This document shows, piece by piece, positions 6,420 to 15,333 of a stretch of DNA of 40,046 nucleotides. Both the position numbers and the translations under genes were made by a program. This DNA is from a virus. Under the pieces are notes generated by a model that saw only the letters and a program-made list of their open reading frames with translations, was not told the DNA's origin and made no database searches. The stretch's first letter is position 1. Every line of letters starts with the position of its first letter. The DNA is taken from positions 1 through 40,046 of the IMG/VR virus record IMGVR_UViG_3300017971_000136; one strand, given 5' to 3'.

Positions 6420-9400
6420 CTAAAGATACTTGAAAGCCGAGTCATCTCCCGATCCCAGTAGGTGGTTTTCGTCCGCCATGAATACCCGGCCCTCCTGCTG
6501 GCCGGAGGAGCAGTCGTCGAACTTGGCATACTCGAGGATGTAGTTCGCACTCGGTGGCTTGGTCGGGTTCGAGGTCAAAATGATCGTGTTCGTTGCCTCG
6601 TTGACAGACTCGATCTCCCAGGCCTCGTACCCCACCAGGTGTGCGTAGGTGAGGTGGCTCACGGCGCAGACCTTCATCCCTGCCGAGAAGTGCTCGATAT
6701 CCTTGGAACCCGTCCTCGAGTAGGTCCGGGGGAAGAGGACGATCGTCGCCTGGCCGACCGGCACGTTCGCCGTGAAGGATTGGATCTTCCCGCTCGGGGC
6801 CCGCCTCGCGTACTTGGCATCATGGACCCCGATCTGCCAGAGGATGAACCGGATCTTCCCCGCCCGGGCGTCCGGGTGCCGACCTATGATCTGATAGAAC
6901 TCCGAACTCAACCCCCGGAGGCTGGTCCGGAGGTTGGGCAGCTGCGAGTGTGTCAGTAGGACCGGGTCGCCGACGTTGTGCTTGATGTCCGAGTAACCGG
7001 CCCGAATAGAGATCACCGGGCAGGGATATTGAGCGTGCCGATCGAAGACGACCGACATCATCCGGCGGAGCAGGCCGGGGATCCTCGGGTCCTTGTGGTT
7101 CACTCGCTTGACGTTGTCGTCCGGAATGTAAATGCAGCCGAGTTCCAGTTCGACCGCCCGGGCGAGATCCTTGTACCACTCGCGGGAGAATCCGAACAGG
7201 AGCTCGGCCTCCGCCATGTACTCGTCGGAAACCGGATGCTTGTTGAAACTCAGCTTGACAGAAGAGACCGGGGCCTTCCCGGCCGTCCAGTCCGGGAGGG
7301 CCTTCGCGTCCAGGTGGTCGGCGTCGAAGTGGTGGAGACTCGACTCCTCGTTCTCCACCCGGGCCTCGGCGTCGGTCATCATGCAGGCGAGGGAGATCTT
7401 CCCCTCGTAGGTCTCATACGGGAAGACCTGGGCGGCCCGGAAGACGTTGTTCTCGGCCCACTCCTTGAAGTCGGTCTCCTCATGTAGAACGAAGTTGACG
7501 GTCACCCCGGCGAACCACTTGTCGCGGAGAAGCTCGATCCCGTCGATGTCGATCAAGTCCTGGTCGATCCCCAGCCCGAACCCCTCGGGCAAGGTGTCGT
7601 AGGGACCATTCTCGGCCGCCGTCCCGGTGGAGCAGAGCAGCTGGAGGACCACGTCGATCACGTTGTTACGCGGTCGGACTTCCTTCCGGTAGGTGTCGAT
7701 CGTGGCCGAGACCCCGCCGCAAGTGATGGTTTCAGCGGCGGCCATCGAGGACCAGTACGGATCCGCGAAGGCGACCAGGAGAGTCCCGTCGGTCCCGTCC
7801 TCGGTGACCTCCATCACCACGGCGTCGATCGACGAGGTCCCGCTGGTGATGGTGTCGCCGGCCGCGAAGCTCCCGCCCGCGAGGCTCGAATACTCGATGA
7901 AGTCGTACCGGACGAAGTCGGACTTCGGCGTATCGTCGCACATGCAGACCTGGAGGATCTCTTCATTGACCGCGTGCTCCTCGATGAAGGCCTTCACCTC
8001 CAGGCCCTCCGGCACCATCAGGGCCGAGTTGTGGGGATCAGAAAGTAACTTTTGAGTCCAGGCGGAGTATATCGTCTTCTGCTTGATATTCTTCGCCCCG
8101 ATCTTCTCGGCGAATAGTCCGCGGTTGTGGTAACAGGCGTAGCCCTCCGCCTCCACGTCGGAAACGATCAGGGTGCCGCTCGGGTTGCCGCTCTCGTCGA
8201 CGTCCAGGTCGACCGCCTCGTCCCCGAACCAGAGGCACCGGGCGAACTCCCCGGGGAGCGGTTGCTGGAGGGACTGGGAATCGTAGTGCAGGATCTCGTT
8301 TCCGATCTTGATGTTGCCCGAGTCCAGGAAGTCGTCCAGGGAGGACAGGAAAACCTTGTTGACCGTGAACCCCTCGAGGCGGCCGTCCTCCAGGGCGAAC
8401 CCATAGAACCAGGTCACGGTCCCATCCAGGCAGTGGGCGCTCCCCACCGTGTAGGATTCCCGGTTGACGTCGTGGTGCAGGACGAAGAACCCGCCCCAGA
8501 GCGGGCGATGACAGATCTTTCCCTTCGCCTGCTTCGACATCAACTTCCGGGCCAGCAATTTGAGCAGGCCCGAACACTGGAAGGAATAGCAAGTCCCGCC
8601 CTCGTCCAGGCCGTAGTCGTCTATATATCCGACCGTGCAGATCGCGTCGGCCTCGTCGCACCCGACCCGGTTCTCGTAGATCTTGACCTGCCGGGTCTTC
8701 ATAAAAGGAACCTTGTCGGAGACCGGGCGCCGGATCAGCGCCCCGTGCTCGTCGGTCAGGTTGTGTTCCGCAGCGTCCGACCCGTACATCCCCCGGGTGC
8801 AGCCGGTCAGCTGGTAAAGCGTGATGTTGAACTGGGTGGTGTTGTCGCAGGCCTCCGGGAAGGGGGTCACCAGTTCCAGCATATCGGTTGAGGCCGTGAA
8901 GTCCTGCACCCAGCGAACCTCCCCGGCGTTCGTCCCGCTGGTGATCTCGACTACCGCCCCGTTCCAGTAGTCGTCGGCCTCGGTTAGTCCGGCACAGATC
9001 ATCCGGTTGGGTGGCATGGTGATCTTGTAGACCGTGGTGGCATCGCAGGCCGCCGGCATGGGGGAATCCCAGAGCAGGCGCCCGCGGCTGGACTCCTCGT
9101 CGTAGTAGGATCCGACCAGGGTCCGGACCTCCCCGACGTTCGTCCCGGCCGTCACCTCGAGGGTTGCCCCCTTCCAATAGTTGCCGTTTCCGAGTTCGTC
9201 CTCGGTCCTGGACGCATCGGTGATCATGTACTTACTGCCACCGTCTGCAGTCTGCCCGGTCAGCCCATACGAGGCGGTCTGCGCCGTCTTCGTGTCCGTG
9301 TCCTTGCCCGTGTAGGCGATGGTCTCGCGGTCCAGGTAAACATCCCCTTGGGTCGGAAACCCCGAGTAATCCTCCACCGGGATCTCCGTGTCGGTCTTGT

Positions 9401-9596
9401 TCAGCGATCGGGTCAACCAGGTCCGGCTGAAGGGAGTGTCGGAGACGGACACAAGCTCGGTGATCTCCCCGTCTGTGTCGAGCAGGGCGAACTCATGGGA
9501 AGGGATCGAGCAGGCTCCGTTCAAGGGGTCGGCGTCCTGGCCGCCGATCCTCGGCACCCGGGCGAGCAGCTGGTTGATGGTCCGGAGGGTGGTCAC
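6420..9596 (-). CDS. Large tail hub/tip protein
   Basis: 1058 aa, the largest protein. It lies at the end of the tail gene series after the tape measure, where siphophages encode the central hub or tip that contacts the host. The N-terminal third holds two tandem beta repeats (about 137-195 and 205-260) of the form YWxGAxxExTxGTNxGEVR ... ACDxTTxxxI. Middle segments contain cysteines and a FAAGDTITSGTSSIDA-like repeat. The C-terminal part from about 770 resembles hub domains with YxxxAxxLFGFSREWYKDLA followed by beta-rich modules. No enzymatic domain was recognised. It overlaps the LamG gene by 4 bases. Confidence 0.7.
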   Translation of the reverse strand: MTTLRTINQLLARVPRIGGQDADPLNGACSIPSHEFALLDTDGEITELVSVSDTPFSRTWLTRSLNKTDTEIPVEDYSGFPTQGDVYLDRETIAYTGKDTDTKTAQTASYGLTGQTADGGSKYMITDASRTEDELGNGNYWKGATLEVTAGTNVGEVRTLVGSYYDEESSRGRLLWDSPMPAACDATTVYKITMPPNRMICAGLTEADDYWNGAVVEITSGTNAGEVRWVQDFTASTDMLELVTPFPEACDNTTQFNITLYQLTGCTRGMYGSDAAEHNLTDEHGALIRRPVSDKVPFMKTRQVKIYENRVGCDEADAICTVGYIDDYGLDEGGTCYSFQCSGLLKLLARKLMSKQAKGKICHRPLWGGFFVLHHDVNRESYTVGSAHCLDGTVTWFYGFALEDGRLEGFTVNKVFLSSLDDFLDSGNIKIGNEILHYDSQSLQQPLPGEFARCLWFGDEAVDLDVDESGNPSGTLIVSDVEAEGYACYHNRGLFAEKIGAKNIKQKTIYSAWTQKLLSDPHNSALMVPEGLEVKAFIEEHAVNEEILQVCMCDDTPKSDFVRYDFIEYSSLAGGSFAAGDTITSGTSSIDAVVMEVTEDGTDGTLLVAFADPYWSSMAAAETITCGGVSATIDTYRKEVRPRNNVIDVVLQLLCSTGTAAENGPYDTLPEGFGLGIDQDLIDIDGIELLRDKWFAGVTVNFVLHEETDFKEWAENNVFRAAQVFPYETYEGKISLACMMTDAEARVENEESSLHHFDADHLDAKALPDWTAGKAPVSSVKLSFNKHPVSDEYMAEAELLFGFSREWYKDLARAVELELGCIYIPDDNVKRVNHKDPRIPGLLRRMMSVVFDRHAQYPCPVISIRAGYSDIKHNVGDPVLLTHSQLPNLRTSLRGLSSEFYQIIGRHPDARAGKIRFILWQIGVHDAKYARRAPSGKIQSFTANVPVGQATIVLFPRTYSRTGSKDIEHFSAGMKVCAVSHLTYAHLVGYEAWEIESVNEATNTIILTSNPTKPPSANYILEYAKFDDCSSGQQEGRVFMADENHLLGSGDDSAFKYL

Positions 9597-10384
9597 GCGG
9601 CCCCCAATGAGGGAGTTCCATAGACGGTGAAGACCTCGTTCCCGATGTTCAGCTGGTAGGTAGCGGCCACGGCCCGACTGAAATCTATGTACTTAATCTC
9701 GTCCGGATAGAGTTCATAAGGCAGGGTCGTCTTGTTCTTGAGCGCCGCGACTTCTGCATCGGACAGCTTTCGCGGCCAGTAGGCCAGCCAGTAGATCCGG
9801 CCGTTGAAATACCGATCCACGCCGCTGTCATAGTAGGCCATCGTGACGTCGGCGGACGTGGTGCTGTAGATCGGGCCGTAACAGTTCAAGTTCGAGTCGT
9901 CGTTGACCCGACTCTGCAGAAAGAGATCGCTTGTCCCGTCCGCCACATAGTCATAACGGCCGCAGAAAAACGAGTCAGTGGTCGCCGCAAGGTCGGCCAC
10001 GGCCAGCACGTTGTAGTGGACGGCTCCCGCATCCTTCGAGATCGAATGCCGGATCGAGTTCGTGGCCTGGTGGACTCTCCAGCAGGTGTGCGTCGGTTTC
10101 CACTTAGCAAAGATCCCGGAGTTCTGTGAAGTGTTGGCCGGCTGGTAGTACCCGGCCACCGTGAAGTCGTCCGTCCCCAGGTGCGGATCGAATCCCGCAG
10201 CGTCCGCTCCCGGAAGAACCAGCCGGTCGGTCGACCCGTTGAAGTTCCACCAGTGGGCCTCGGGGTCCTCGTCGTAGTCGGAGTCGGGGTTCCAGCTGGG
10301 GAGGTAGTGACCGAACCGCTTCCGGATTCCCTCGATCTCCACCCACCAGTAGGCCGGCCGGTGTATTTTAGAATCAAAGCTCAT
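9593..10384 (-). CDS. LamG/concanavalin A-like tail protein
   Basis: 263 aa. The segment from about 45 to 225 has the jelly-roll pattern of LamG domains: FTVAGYYQPANTSQNSGIFAKW near the start and YFNGRIYWLAYWPRKLSDAE at the end. Such domains bind glycans or adorn tail fibres. Its start overlaps the preceding stop in TGATG. It sits among tail tip genes, so a virion-borne receptor-binding or decoration role is likely but inferred. Confidence 0.7.
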   Translation of the reverse strand: MSFDSKIHRPAYWWVEIEGIRKRFGHYLPSWNPDSDYDEDPEAHWWNFNGSTDRLVLPGADAAGFDPHLGTDDFTVAGYYQPANTSQNSGIFAKWKPTHTCWRVHQATNSIRHSISKDAGAVHYNVLAVADLAATTDSFFCGRYDYVADGTSDLFLQSRVNDDSNLNCYGPIYSTTSADVTMAYYDSGVDRYFNGRIYWLAYWPRKLSDAEVAALKNKTTLPYELYPDEIKYIDFSRAVAATYQLNIGNEVFTVYGTPSLGAA

Positions 10385-11154
10385 CAGTCCTGTTTCACCA
10401 GGTGGATCCGCTTCGGCCCGTAGTATTCCGAGCCCTTCTCAACCCGGGGCAACCCGTCCAGCAGATCCTCGTTGTCCTTGCAGATCATCTTGTATTGTCC
10501 CGAATAGCTTCCCACGTAGTCGGTGGCGTCCAGGTAGAACTTGAAGGGAGTCCCGCCGGCCGCCTCCGTCCAGAAGTCCTCGAAGGACTCGTTCGTGTCC
10601 GCGTCGGCGTTGAAGAACTTCGCCCGGGGTATGAACCCGAGCTCCAGTTCCCGGATCGTCTGGGTCCCCCAGGTGCACCGCTCGGCCAGTCCGGAGATCG
10701 GGACGAACGTCGCCCCGCCCAGACTCCGGACCCGGTCGTATGTGTCGTCGGTCGGGAGTACCGGGGGAAACCAGGAATACATGCATTGGTTGTCCGAGTC
10801 GTAGGTCGCGGCCCCCGAGTCGTCCGCCGTGTCGTCGAATCCGAGCACGGTCCCAATGTGGTCGTCGTCGTTGTCCGACCCGTGGGTCGCCCCGGTCTTC
10901 CACTGGATGGTGAAGTTCCCGGTCCTGGCGATCGTGATGGTGCCGGTCGATCCGACGGTGACCGAGAAGGTCGCGTCCTCCACCTGGAGGGCGGTCTCCA
11001 GCGCCGAGGCTACCGCCCGGATGTCCGCGTAGTCGTCCTCGGTGATCGAGACGGTCTTGACGTCCGGGGCCCCGCCAGGGTTGAGGTCTACCTCGATCCA
11101 CTTGTTGGTCGAGTCGATCGTGATCTGCAGTAGGAATGCCGGCGCCGTGCTCAT
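10384..11154 (-). CDS. Tail protein, position of a distal tail protein
   Basis: 256 aa, mostly beta, no signal or membrane segment. It lies directly after the tape measure gene, where siphophages encode the distal tail (Dit-like) protein that joins the tube to the hub. I see no diagnostic motif; residues about 60-100 (VTVGSTGTITIARTGNFTI) look like a beta-sandwich. The assignment rests on synteny. Confidence 0.55.
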   Translation of the reverse strand: MSTAPAFLLQITIDSTNKWIEVDLNPGGAPDVKTVSITEDDYADIRAVASALETALQVEDATFSVTVGSTGTITIARTGNFTIQWKTGATHGSDNDDDHIGTVLGFDDTADDSGAATYDSDNQCMYSWFPPVLPTDDTYDRVRSLGGATFVPISGLAERCTWGTQTIRELELGFIPRAKFFNADADTNESFEDFWTEAAGGTPFKFYLDATDYVGSYSGQYKMICKDNEDLLDGLPRVEKGSEYYGPKRIHLVKQD

Positions 11155-12683
11155 CAGAACTTGTCCTTCGAGGCCCCGGGGTTCTGGCTGTCCCGCCAGG
11201 CGTCGGAGCCCTCCGCGAATACCCGGTTGAAGTCCGGGGAGGTGTTGATCATGTGGCCGTTGACGTAAATGATGTACTTTGCCCCCTCTTCCTTCTCGGT
11301 CCTTTCAGAACCTCCGGACCCGGCATAGACGCCCCCGCCACCGATCCCGCCGAGTCCGCCTCCGCCTCGACCGCCCCCTCCGGATCCCACGCCCCGGACG
11401 GCCCCGGCGATGTCGGTTGCGGCGACGACCGCGTGGAGAGCCGCAGAGGTGAAGTGCCCGGCAGCGATCCAGGGAGTCTCAAGGGCTCCCCAGCCCAGGG
11501 CGGCCTCGCGGACTGCGTCGACCGCCGACATCGCCACGCTTGCGGCGATCCGGGCAGTGGCCCGTCCCTCCTCGGAATCGGCCATCAACTCGCCCAGCTT
11601 GCCCGCCAGGGCGACGGAGTTCTCGATCGAGACCATCCGGGCCCGGTCGATCTTCTGTTCGTGGCGGGCCTGCCTGTCTGCGATCTTCATCCCCTCGTCG
11701 GCCGCCCTCCATCTCATCTGAAGGTAACGCTCGGCCGCCTGCTCTTGCTGCTGGAATATCCGATCCCGGAGGGCATCGGCCCGGGCGGTGTCTCCCATCT
11801 GCCGGATGATCTCGTCTCCGAACCCGGCCGGGACGACCATCCCCATGAACCCCTCGATCTTCTGGGTGATGCCCCAGCCGATCGAACCGATCCCGCCGGA
11901 GGCTTGCTCGGCATCTGCTTCTCGCTCCCGCCTCTGCCGATCCTTCCGCTCCTTCTCCTTCTTCTCCTTCTGCTTCTCCAACTGGTCGCGGCGTGCGATG
12001 GTGACGGCATCCCTCTTGATCGCCGCGGCCTCCATCGCCCCCTCGGCCTCGACCGCCCGGCGGTGTGCTTCCTGGTAGGCGGTCCTCGCGTCGAGGACCT
12101 GCTGGAGCCCCTCGCCGGTTTTCTTGAACCGTGCCCGCTGCTCGTCCCATCTCTTTTTCGCCGCTCCCTCCAGGTATTCGGCCGCCTGGAGGTCGGCATA
12201 CGCGAGGTCGACCATCGCCTGCTGGGTCGAGCCGGAGAGGATCTGCTGTTCGATGAGTTCTATTTCGTGGCGGTAGCCCCGCATCTTCTTGATGTGGTCG
12301 TCCAGAGTCTTGAGGTGCTCCTGCTGCTCCTTGTCGATCGCTTTGAATGCGAGGCCCAGGGCAGCCAGCGCCCCGCCGACGGCCATCAGCGCCCACTCGA
12401 CCGGGCCGAGCCTGCCTACGAGGTAACTCAAGGTCCCGGCGTAGTAGGTTATTTGTCCGGCAGCAGCCCCGGCCGCGTTGCCGGAGAGCATCAAGACTTG
12501 CCTCATTTTCTCCGTTTTCTCGTTGAACTGGGAAAGCGTGCGGCCAGTCTCGGCGGAGACCAGGGACGAGGTGGACTTCGAGATCTTCTTCGTGGCCTGT
12601 TCGATCCCCTGCTTGGTCTTCTGCAGCCCGGCCTTGGTCCGGTCCCGGACGTTGATGTTGACGTTGACGTTCTTGTCTGTCAT
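11154..12683 (-). CDS. Tape measure protein
   Basis: 509 aa. The N-terminus (MTDKNVNVNINVRDRTKAGL) and the following helical, Lys/Gln-rich region are typical of tape measure proteins, which fix tail length and end in the tip. A hydrophobic stretch (about 92-115) and long charged coiled coils (about 120-270, 300-360) follow; a glycine-rich segment (about 425-455) precedes the C-terminus. At about 0.15 nm per residue the tail would be roughly 75 nm, a short siphovirus tail. It begins in ATGA overlap with the frameshifted chaperone. Confidence 0.85.
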   Translation of the reverse strand: MTDKNVNVNINVRDRTKAGLQKTKQGIEQATKKISKSTSSLVSAETGRTLSQFNEKTEKMRQVLMLSGNAAGAAAGQITYYAGTLSYLVGRLGPVEWALMAVGGALAALGLAFKAIDKEQQEHLKTLDDHIKKMRGYRHEIELIEQQILSGSTQQAMVDLAYADLQAAEYLEGAAKKRWDEQRARFKKTGEGLQQVLDARTAYQEAHRRAVEAEGAMEAAAIKRDAVTIARRDQLEKQKEKKEKERKDRQRREREADAEQASGGIGSIGWGITQKIEGFMGMVVPAGFGDEIIRQMGDTARADALRDRIFQQQEQAAERYLQMRWRAADEGMKIADRQARHEQKIDRARMVSIENSVALAGKLGELMADSEEGRATARIAASVAMSAVDAVREAALGWGALETPWIAAGHFTSAALHAVVAATDIAGAVRGVGSGGGGRGGGGLGGIGGGGVYAGSGGSERTEKEEGAKYIIYVNGHMINTSPDFNRVFAEGSDAWRDSQNPGASKDKF

Positions 12684-13566
12684 TTCCCGATCTTCTCCAG
12701 GGCCTCCGCCCTAACGTCCCGCAGGCAGTCGGCCACGAACTCGCAGGCCTCCAGGTAGTCGGGCGGGAGGCGCTCCTGCTCCGAAAGTGTCAGGCGCTCG
12801 TCCGCTAGCTTGAACCTCCGCACCAGTTCCCGGACATCCGGGTCGACGAACCGAACCGGGCAGACGTCGAAGCTCACGGTCATGCCCTGGGGTCCTCTCT
12901 TGTGGGTGTATTTCGCCTTCCCGGTGCATCCCTTGATCTCCTTCAGGTTCGGGTCTCGTTCGCATCGCCAGCACTCGAAGTCGGTGTTCTGTCTCCAGAG
13001 GTAGGCGACGATCTGCTCTTTTTTTTTGTGCCCAGGGTGTTGAACTCCCGCACCTCCTCGGCCAGCCAGCCGAAGAACAGGCCGTCCTGCATCCCCTCGT
13101 AGACCTCGACCATCTCCCAGGTGGGGACCGTGTACTCCAGCGGCCCGCACTTCACCACCTCGGACTCGTACTTGACCCCGAGGTTCCGGTGACCCTTGAT
13201 ACCCCAGCGGAGATACTGCCGGCGGATCTCGTCCGCCTTGTTCAAGAACCCGGCGGAGACGGTGTCCGGGTTGATCCGGTCCTCGTCCTTCGCCTCGTCC
13301 CGGACGTCGATCATCCCCTGGTTTTTCAACTCGGACAGCTTGGAGGTCGGCAGGCAACCGACGACCACGACCGGGTCGTCCTTCGCCGGCTCGAACTTCT
13401 CCAGCGCCTCGCGGGTTTCCTGGAGGGCCTTCTCGGCCTCCGCCTTCTCCTCGTCCTTCTTCGCCTCCTCCAGGAAGAACTCGGCGTTTCGGATCGACCG
13501 CTCAAGATACAGGCGGTTGAGGTTGATCTCCTCGGTGGCCTTACGGTCGGGGATGAGGATCTTCAT
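12680..13566 (-). CDS. Tail assembly chaperone, -1 frameshift fusion product (GT-like)
   Basis: The first 183 codons are shared with the 12943-13566 frame; a -1 slip at AAAAAAG (13024-13018) moves into a second frame of 112 codons ending at 12680, giving 295 aa. The second frame has no plausible start of its own at this point. It begins KEQIVAYLWRQ and carries a CWRC...C cluster. As in lambda G/GT, two products from one gene directly upstream of the tape measure keep that protein soluble before assembly. The nt count from 13566 to 12680 plus one re-read base divides exactly by three. Confidence 0.8.
12943..13566 (-). CDS. Tail assembly chaperone, frame-0 product (G-like)
   Basis: 207 aa with AAGGAGGG before the ATG. 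A charged helical N-terminus (about 18-60) is followed by a compact region ending GMQDGLFFGWLAEEVREFNTLG. After the nine-A run the zero frame continues only about 25 Ser/Thr-rich codons, with the look of non-coding read-through, which agrees with frameshifting being the purpose of the site. It lies between the tail tube and tape measure genes. Confidence 0.8.
   Translation of the reverse strand: MKILIPDRKATEEINLNRLYLERSIRNAEFFLEEAKKDEEKAEAEKALQETREALEKFEPAKDDPVVVVGCLPTSKLSELKNQGMIDVRDEAKDEDRINPDTVSAGFLNKADEIRRQYLRWGIKGHRNLGVKYESEVVKCGPLEYTVPTWEMVEVYEGMQDGLFFGWLAEEVREFNTLGTKKKSRSSPTSGDRTPTSSAGDANETRT
13018..13024 (-). promoter_or_regulatory. -1 ribosomal frameshift site AAAAAAG
   Basis: Within a run of nine A (plus-strand T 13019-13027), the zero frame reads A AAA AAG with the AAG codon at 13020-13018. 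This is the most efficient slippery heptamer known in bacteria. A sequencing error in the A-run is the alternative, but the location upstream of the tape measure gene is where programmed frameshifts are expected. Confidence 0.8.
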
Positions 13567-13596
13567 GGTCTCCCTCCTTGAGGGGTAAGGTCCGGC

Positions 13597-14835
13597 CTAC
13601 GAGCCGGAGCCACTGAAAGCGATCGAGAACTGAGGCAGGGCGATCGAGAGATCCTTGTACGGGTCGCAGACCCTAGTGGTCAGGTCGAGCCCGGTCAGCC
13701 CGTCGCCGATGCTTCCGTACTTCACCTGCTCGAACTGCAGGGCGGGGATGCAGATCCCCCAGGCCTGCAGGCTGTCCAGCACGCTCTGGACGAAGATCTT
13801 CCGGGTGGTCCCGGCCACCCAGTCGGAGAAGATCTGGTCGTCCATGTAGGGCAGGAACTTGACGGACGGTACGGCCTGCTTATGGAACCAGGCCATCCGG
13901 CCCTCCGCGGCGACCCCGGAGTTCGCCGGGTCCTGTCCGGGCAGGGGGATGAGCGGGATCCCCGGATCGAACTCGAACTCCGCCAGGTCGATCACCGTGT
14001 CGTCGATGTAGTGCTTGTCGGATTTCCAGACCACGGGATCCGCGAAGGCGTCGGCAGCGTTCGCCCGGTTGGCCTCCGAGTTCGCCCAGTTGTCGACCAT
14101 GTACTTGAACTCGGCCCAGGGGATCTCTCCGGGCTTCACAGCGTTGAGCTTGAAGGTCCCGGCGCAACCCAGCGCCCGGATCTTGTGGCGGTTGGTCGCC
14201 CCCTCGCCCTTGTAGCAGTCGAGGCCCAGGAAGGTTGAGACGATCCCGGAGTTCGGGACCAGGACGTCTACCGCGTGGATGGAGTCGCCGGCGACCGGGT
14301 TGGTCGTGAAGTCCGGATACACTTCGATCCGGGTCTCCCCGCTCCCGCTGTAGTCGGCCGTCACCGAGGTGATGTACCGCAGCTGCAGGTCAGGTGTGCC
14401 CGACTCGTCGGCGGTGACCAGCACAAAGTCGCCGATCGCCCAGCCGGGATCGTCGGCGTCCAGAACCTCGAGGTAGTCGGATCCGCCGTCCGTCACCTTG
14501 TCGGCCTTGGCGTCCAGCTTCCGCAGGGTGAAACCGCAGTATTGGGCCAGGGTGACCACCGGGCTCCGGCCGGCGGCCGGCGCCGTGGTCTTCCCGCCCC
14601 GCCAGGGGATCTTGAATCCGATCCCGCCACCCTGGGGACCGGGGATCGAGGGGTCCGGGCCCTTGTTCTGCTCGGACTTCTGGATCTCCAGGGCGTGCAT
14701 GATCTGATCGACGTCGACGTCGATGTCCTTGGCGTAAAGCTCGGTATAGGCCCCGGGCGTGGCGCTGATAGAGTTCGCCGTCCCGTAGTCGATCCCGCCC
14801 AGTACGTCCTCGATGTATCGTTGCGCGTTTGCCAT
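13597..14835 (-). CDS. Major tail (tube) protein
   Basis: 412 aa, GGAGG 7 bases before the ATG. N-terminal segment GAYTELYAKDIDVDVDQI and the later beta-rich body fit a tail tube protein, and the gene lies between the tail terminator and chaperone genes. It is longer than simple tube proteins, which suggests an extra domain. Positions about 130-180 hold a run of beta strands with many Asp/Gly, perhaps a decoration domain. Assigned mostly by synteny. Confidence 0.7.
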   Translation of the reverse strand: MANAQRYIEDVLGGIDYGTANSISATPGAYTELYAKDIDVDVDQIMHALEIQKSEQNKGPDPSIPGPQGGGIGFKIPWRGGKTTAPAAGRSPVVTLAQYCGFTLRKLDAKADKVTDGGSDYLEVLDADDPGWAIGDFVLVTADESGTPDLQLRYITSVTADYSGSGETRIEVYPDFTTNPVAGDSIHAVDVLVPNSGIVSTFLGLDCYKGEGATNRHKIRALGCAGTFKLNAVKPGEIPWAEFKYMVDNWANSEANRANAADAFADPVVWKSDKHYIDDTVIDLAEFEFDPGIPLIPLPGQDPANSGVAAEGRMAWFHKQAVPSVKFLPYMDDQIFSDWVAGTTRKIFVQSVLDSLQAWGICIPALQFEQVKYGSIGDGLTGLDLTTRVCDPYKDLSIALPQFSIAFSGSGS

Positions 14836-14838
14836 CTT

Positions 14839-15333
14839 CTAACCTCCATAGTCAGCCGACATCGCGTATGTGATGTCGAACTTGATCACAGTCCAGAAAT
14901 AGGTCCCGTCCCGGATCACATCGGTGGACGAGTCCAGGAAGTGGATCCGATGCACCCCCGACGGGGCGTAGGTAGTGTCGAAGATCACCCGGACCAGTTG
15001 GGTGATGATCTGGTGGACGTCCTTCAGCTTGCGGTCCCGGCTGGCCTCGTAGCCTCCGATCTGGTGGCCGATCACCAGGGTCAGGATCCCCGAGTGGACG
15101 TTCGACTGGCTGAGTCCCTCGAGGTCCAGTTCGTTCGGCTCGATGTCCAGGCAGAGGAACTGACGGTCGAGCTCCGCCTCGGCCAGGTACTCGGGGTCCG
15201 GGCGGAAGTCGTCGTCGTCGATCACCTCGTAGGCGGTCTTATTGCCGACAGCAGTCCCGCCGGCCGGCGTGAGGCCGTCCTCCAGGAAGGTGTTGATCGC
15301 CGTGATTATGGCGTCTGGTGTCGTGTTGTTCAT
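14839..15333 (-). CDS. Tail terminator/completion protein
   Basis: 164 aa. N-terminal helix AIITAINTFLEDGL and alternating strands with conserved-looking HQIGGYEASRDRKLKDVHQIITQLVRVIF resemble tail terminators of the lambda gpU type, which cap the tube and bind the head. Overlaps the preceding gene by 4 bases and precedes the tube gene. No diagnostic residue was identified. Confidence 0.6.
   Translation of the reverse strand: MNNTTPDAIITAINTFLEDGLTPAGGTAVGNKTAYEVIDDDDFRPDPEYLAEAELDRQFLCLDIEPNELDLEGLSQSNVHSGILTLVIGHQIGGYEASRDRKLKDVHQIITQLVRVIFDTTYAPSGVHRIHFLDSSTDVIRDGTYFWTVIKFDITYAMSADYGG

Noticed and set aside
11136-12758. 540-codon plus-strand open frame opposite the tape measure gene
   Set aside because: Long open frames opposite GC-rich genes are common; it is Leu/Gly/Arg/Pro-rich with no domain, and the minus-strand frame has clear tape measure character. 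The same holds for those at 14275-15501, 15318-16427, 22420-23625, 29576-30856 and 35279-36328.
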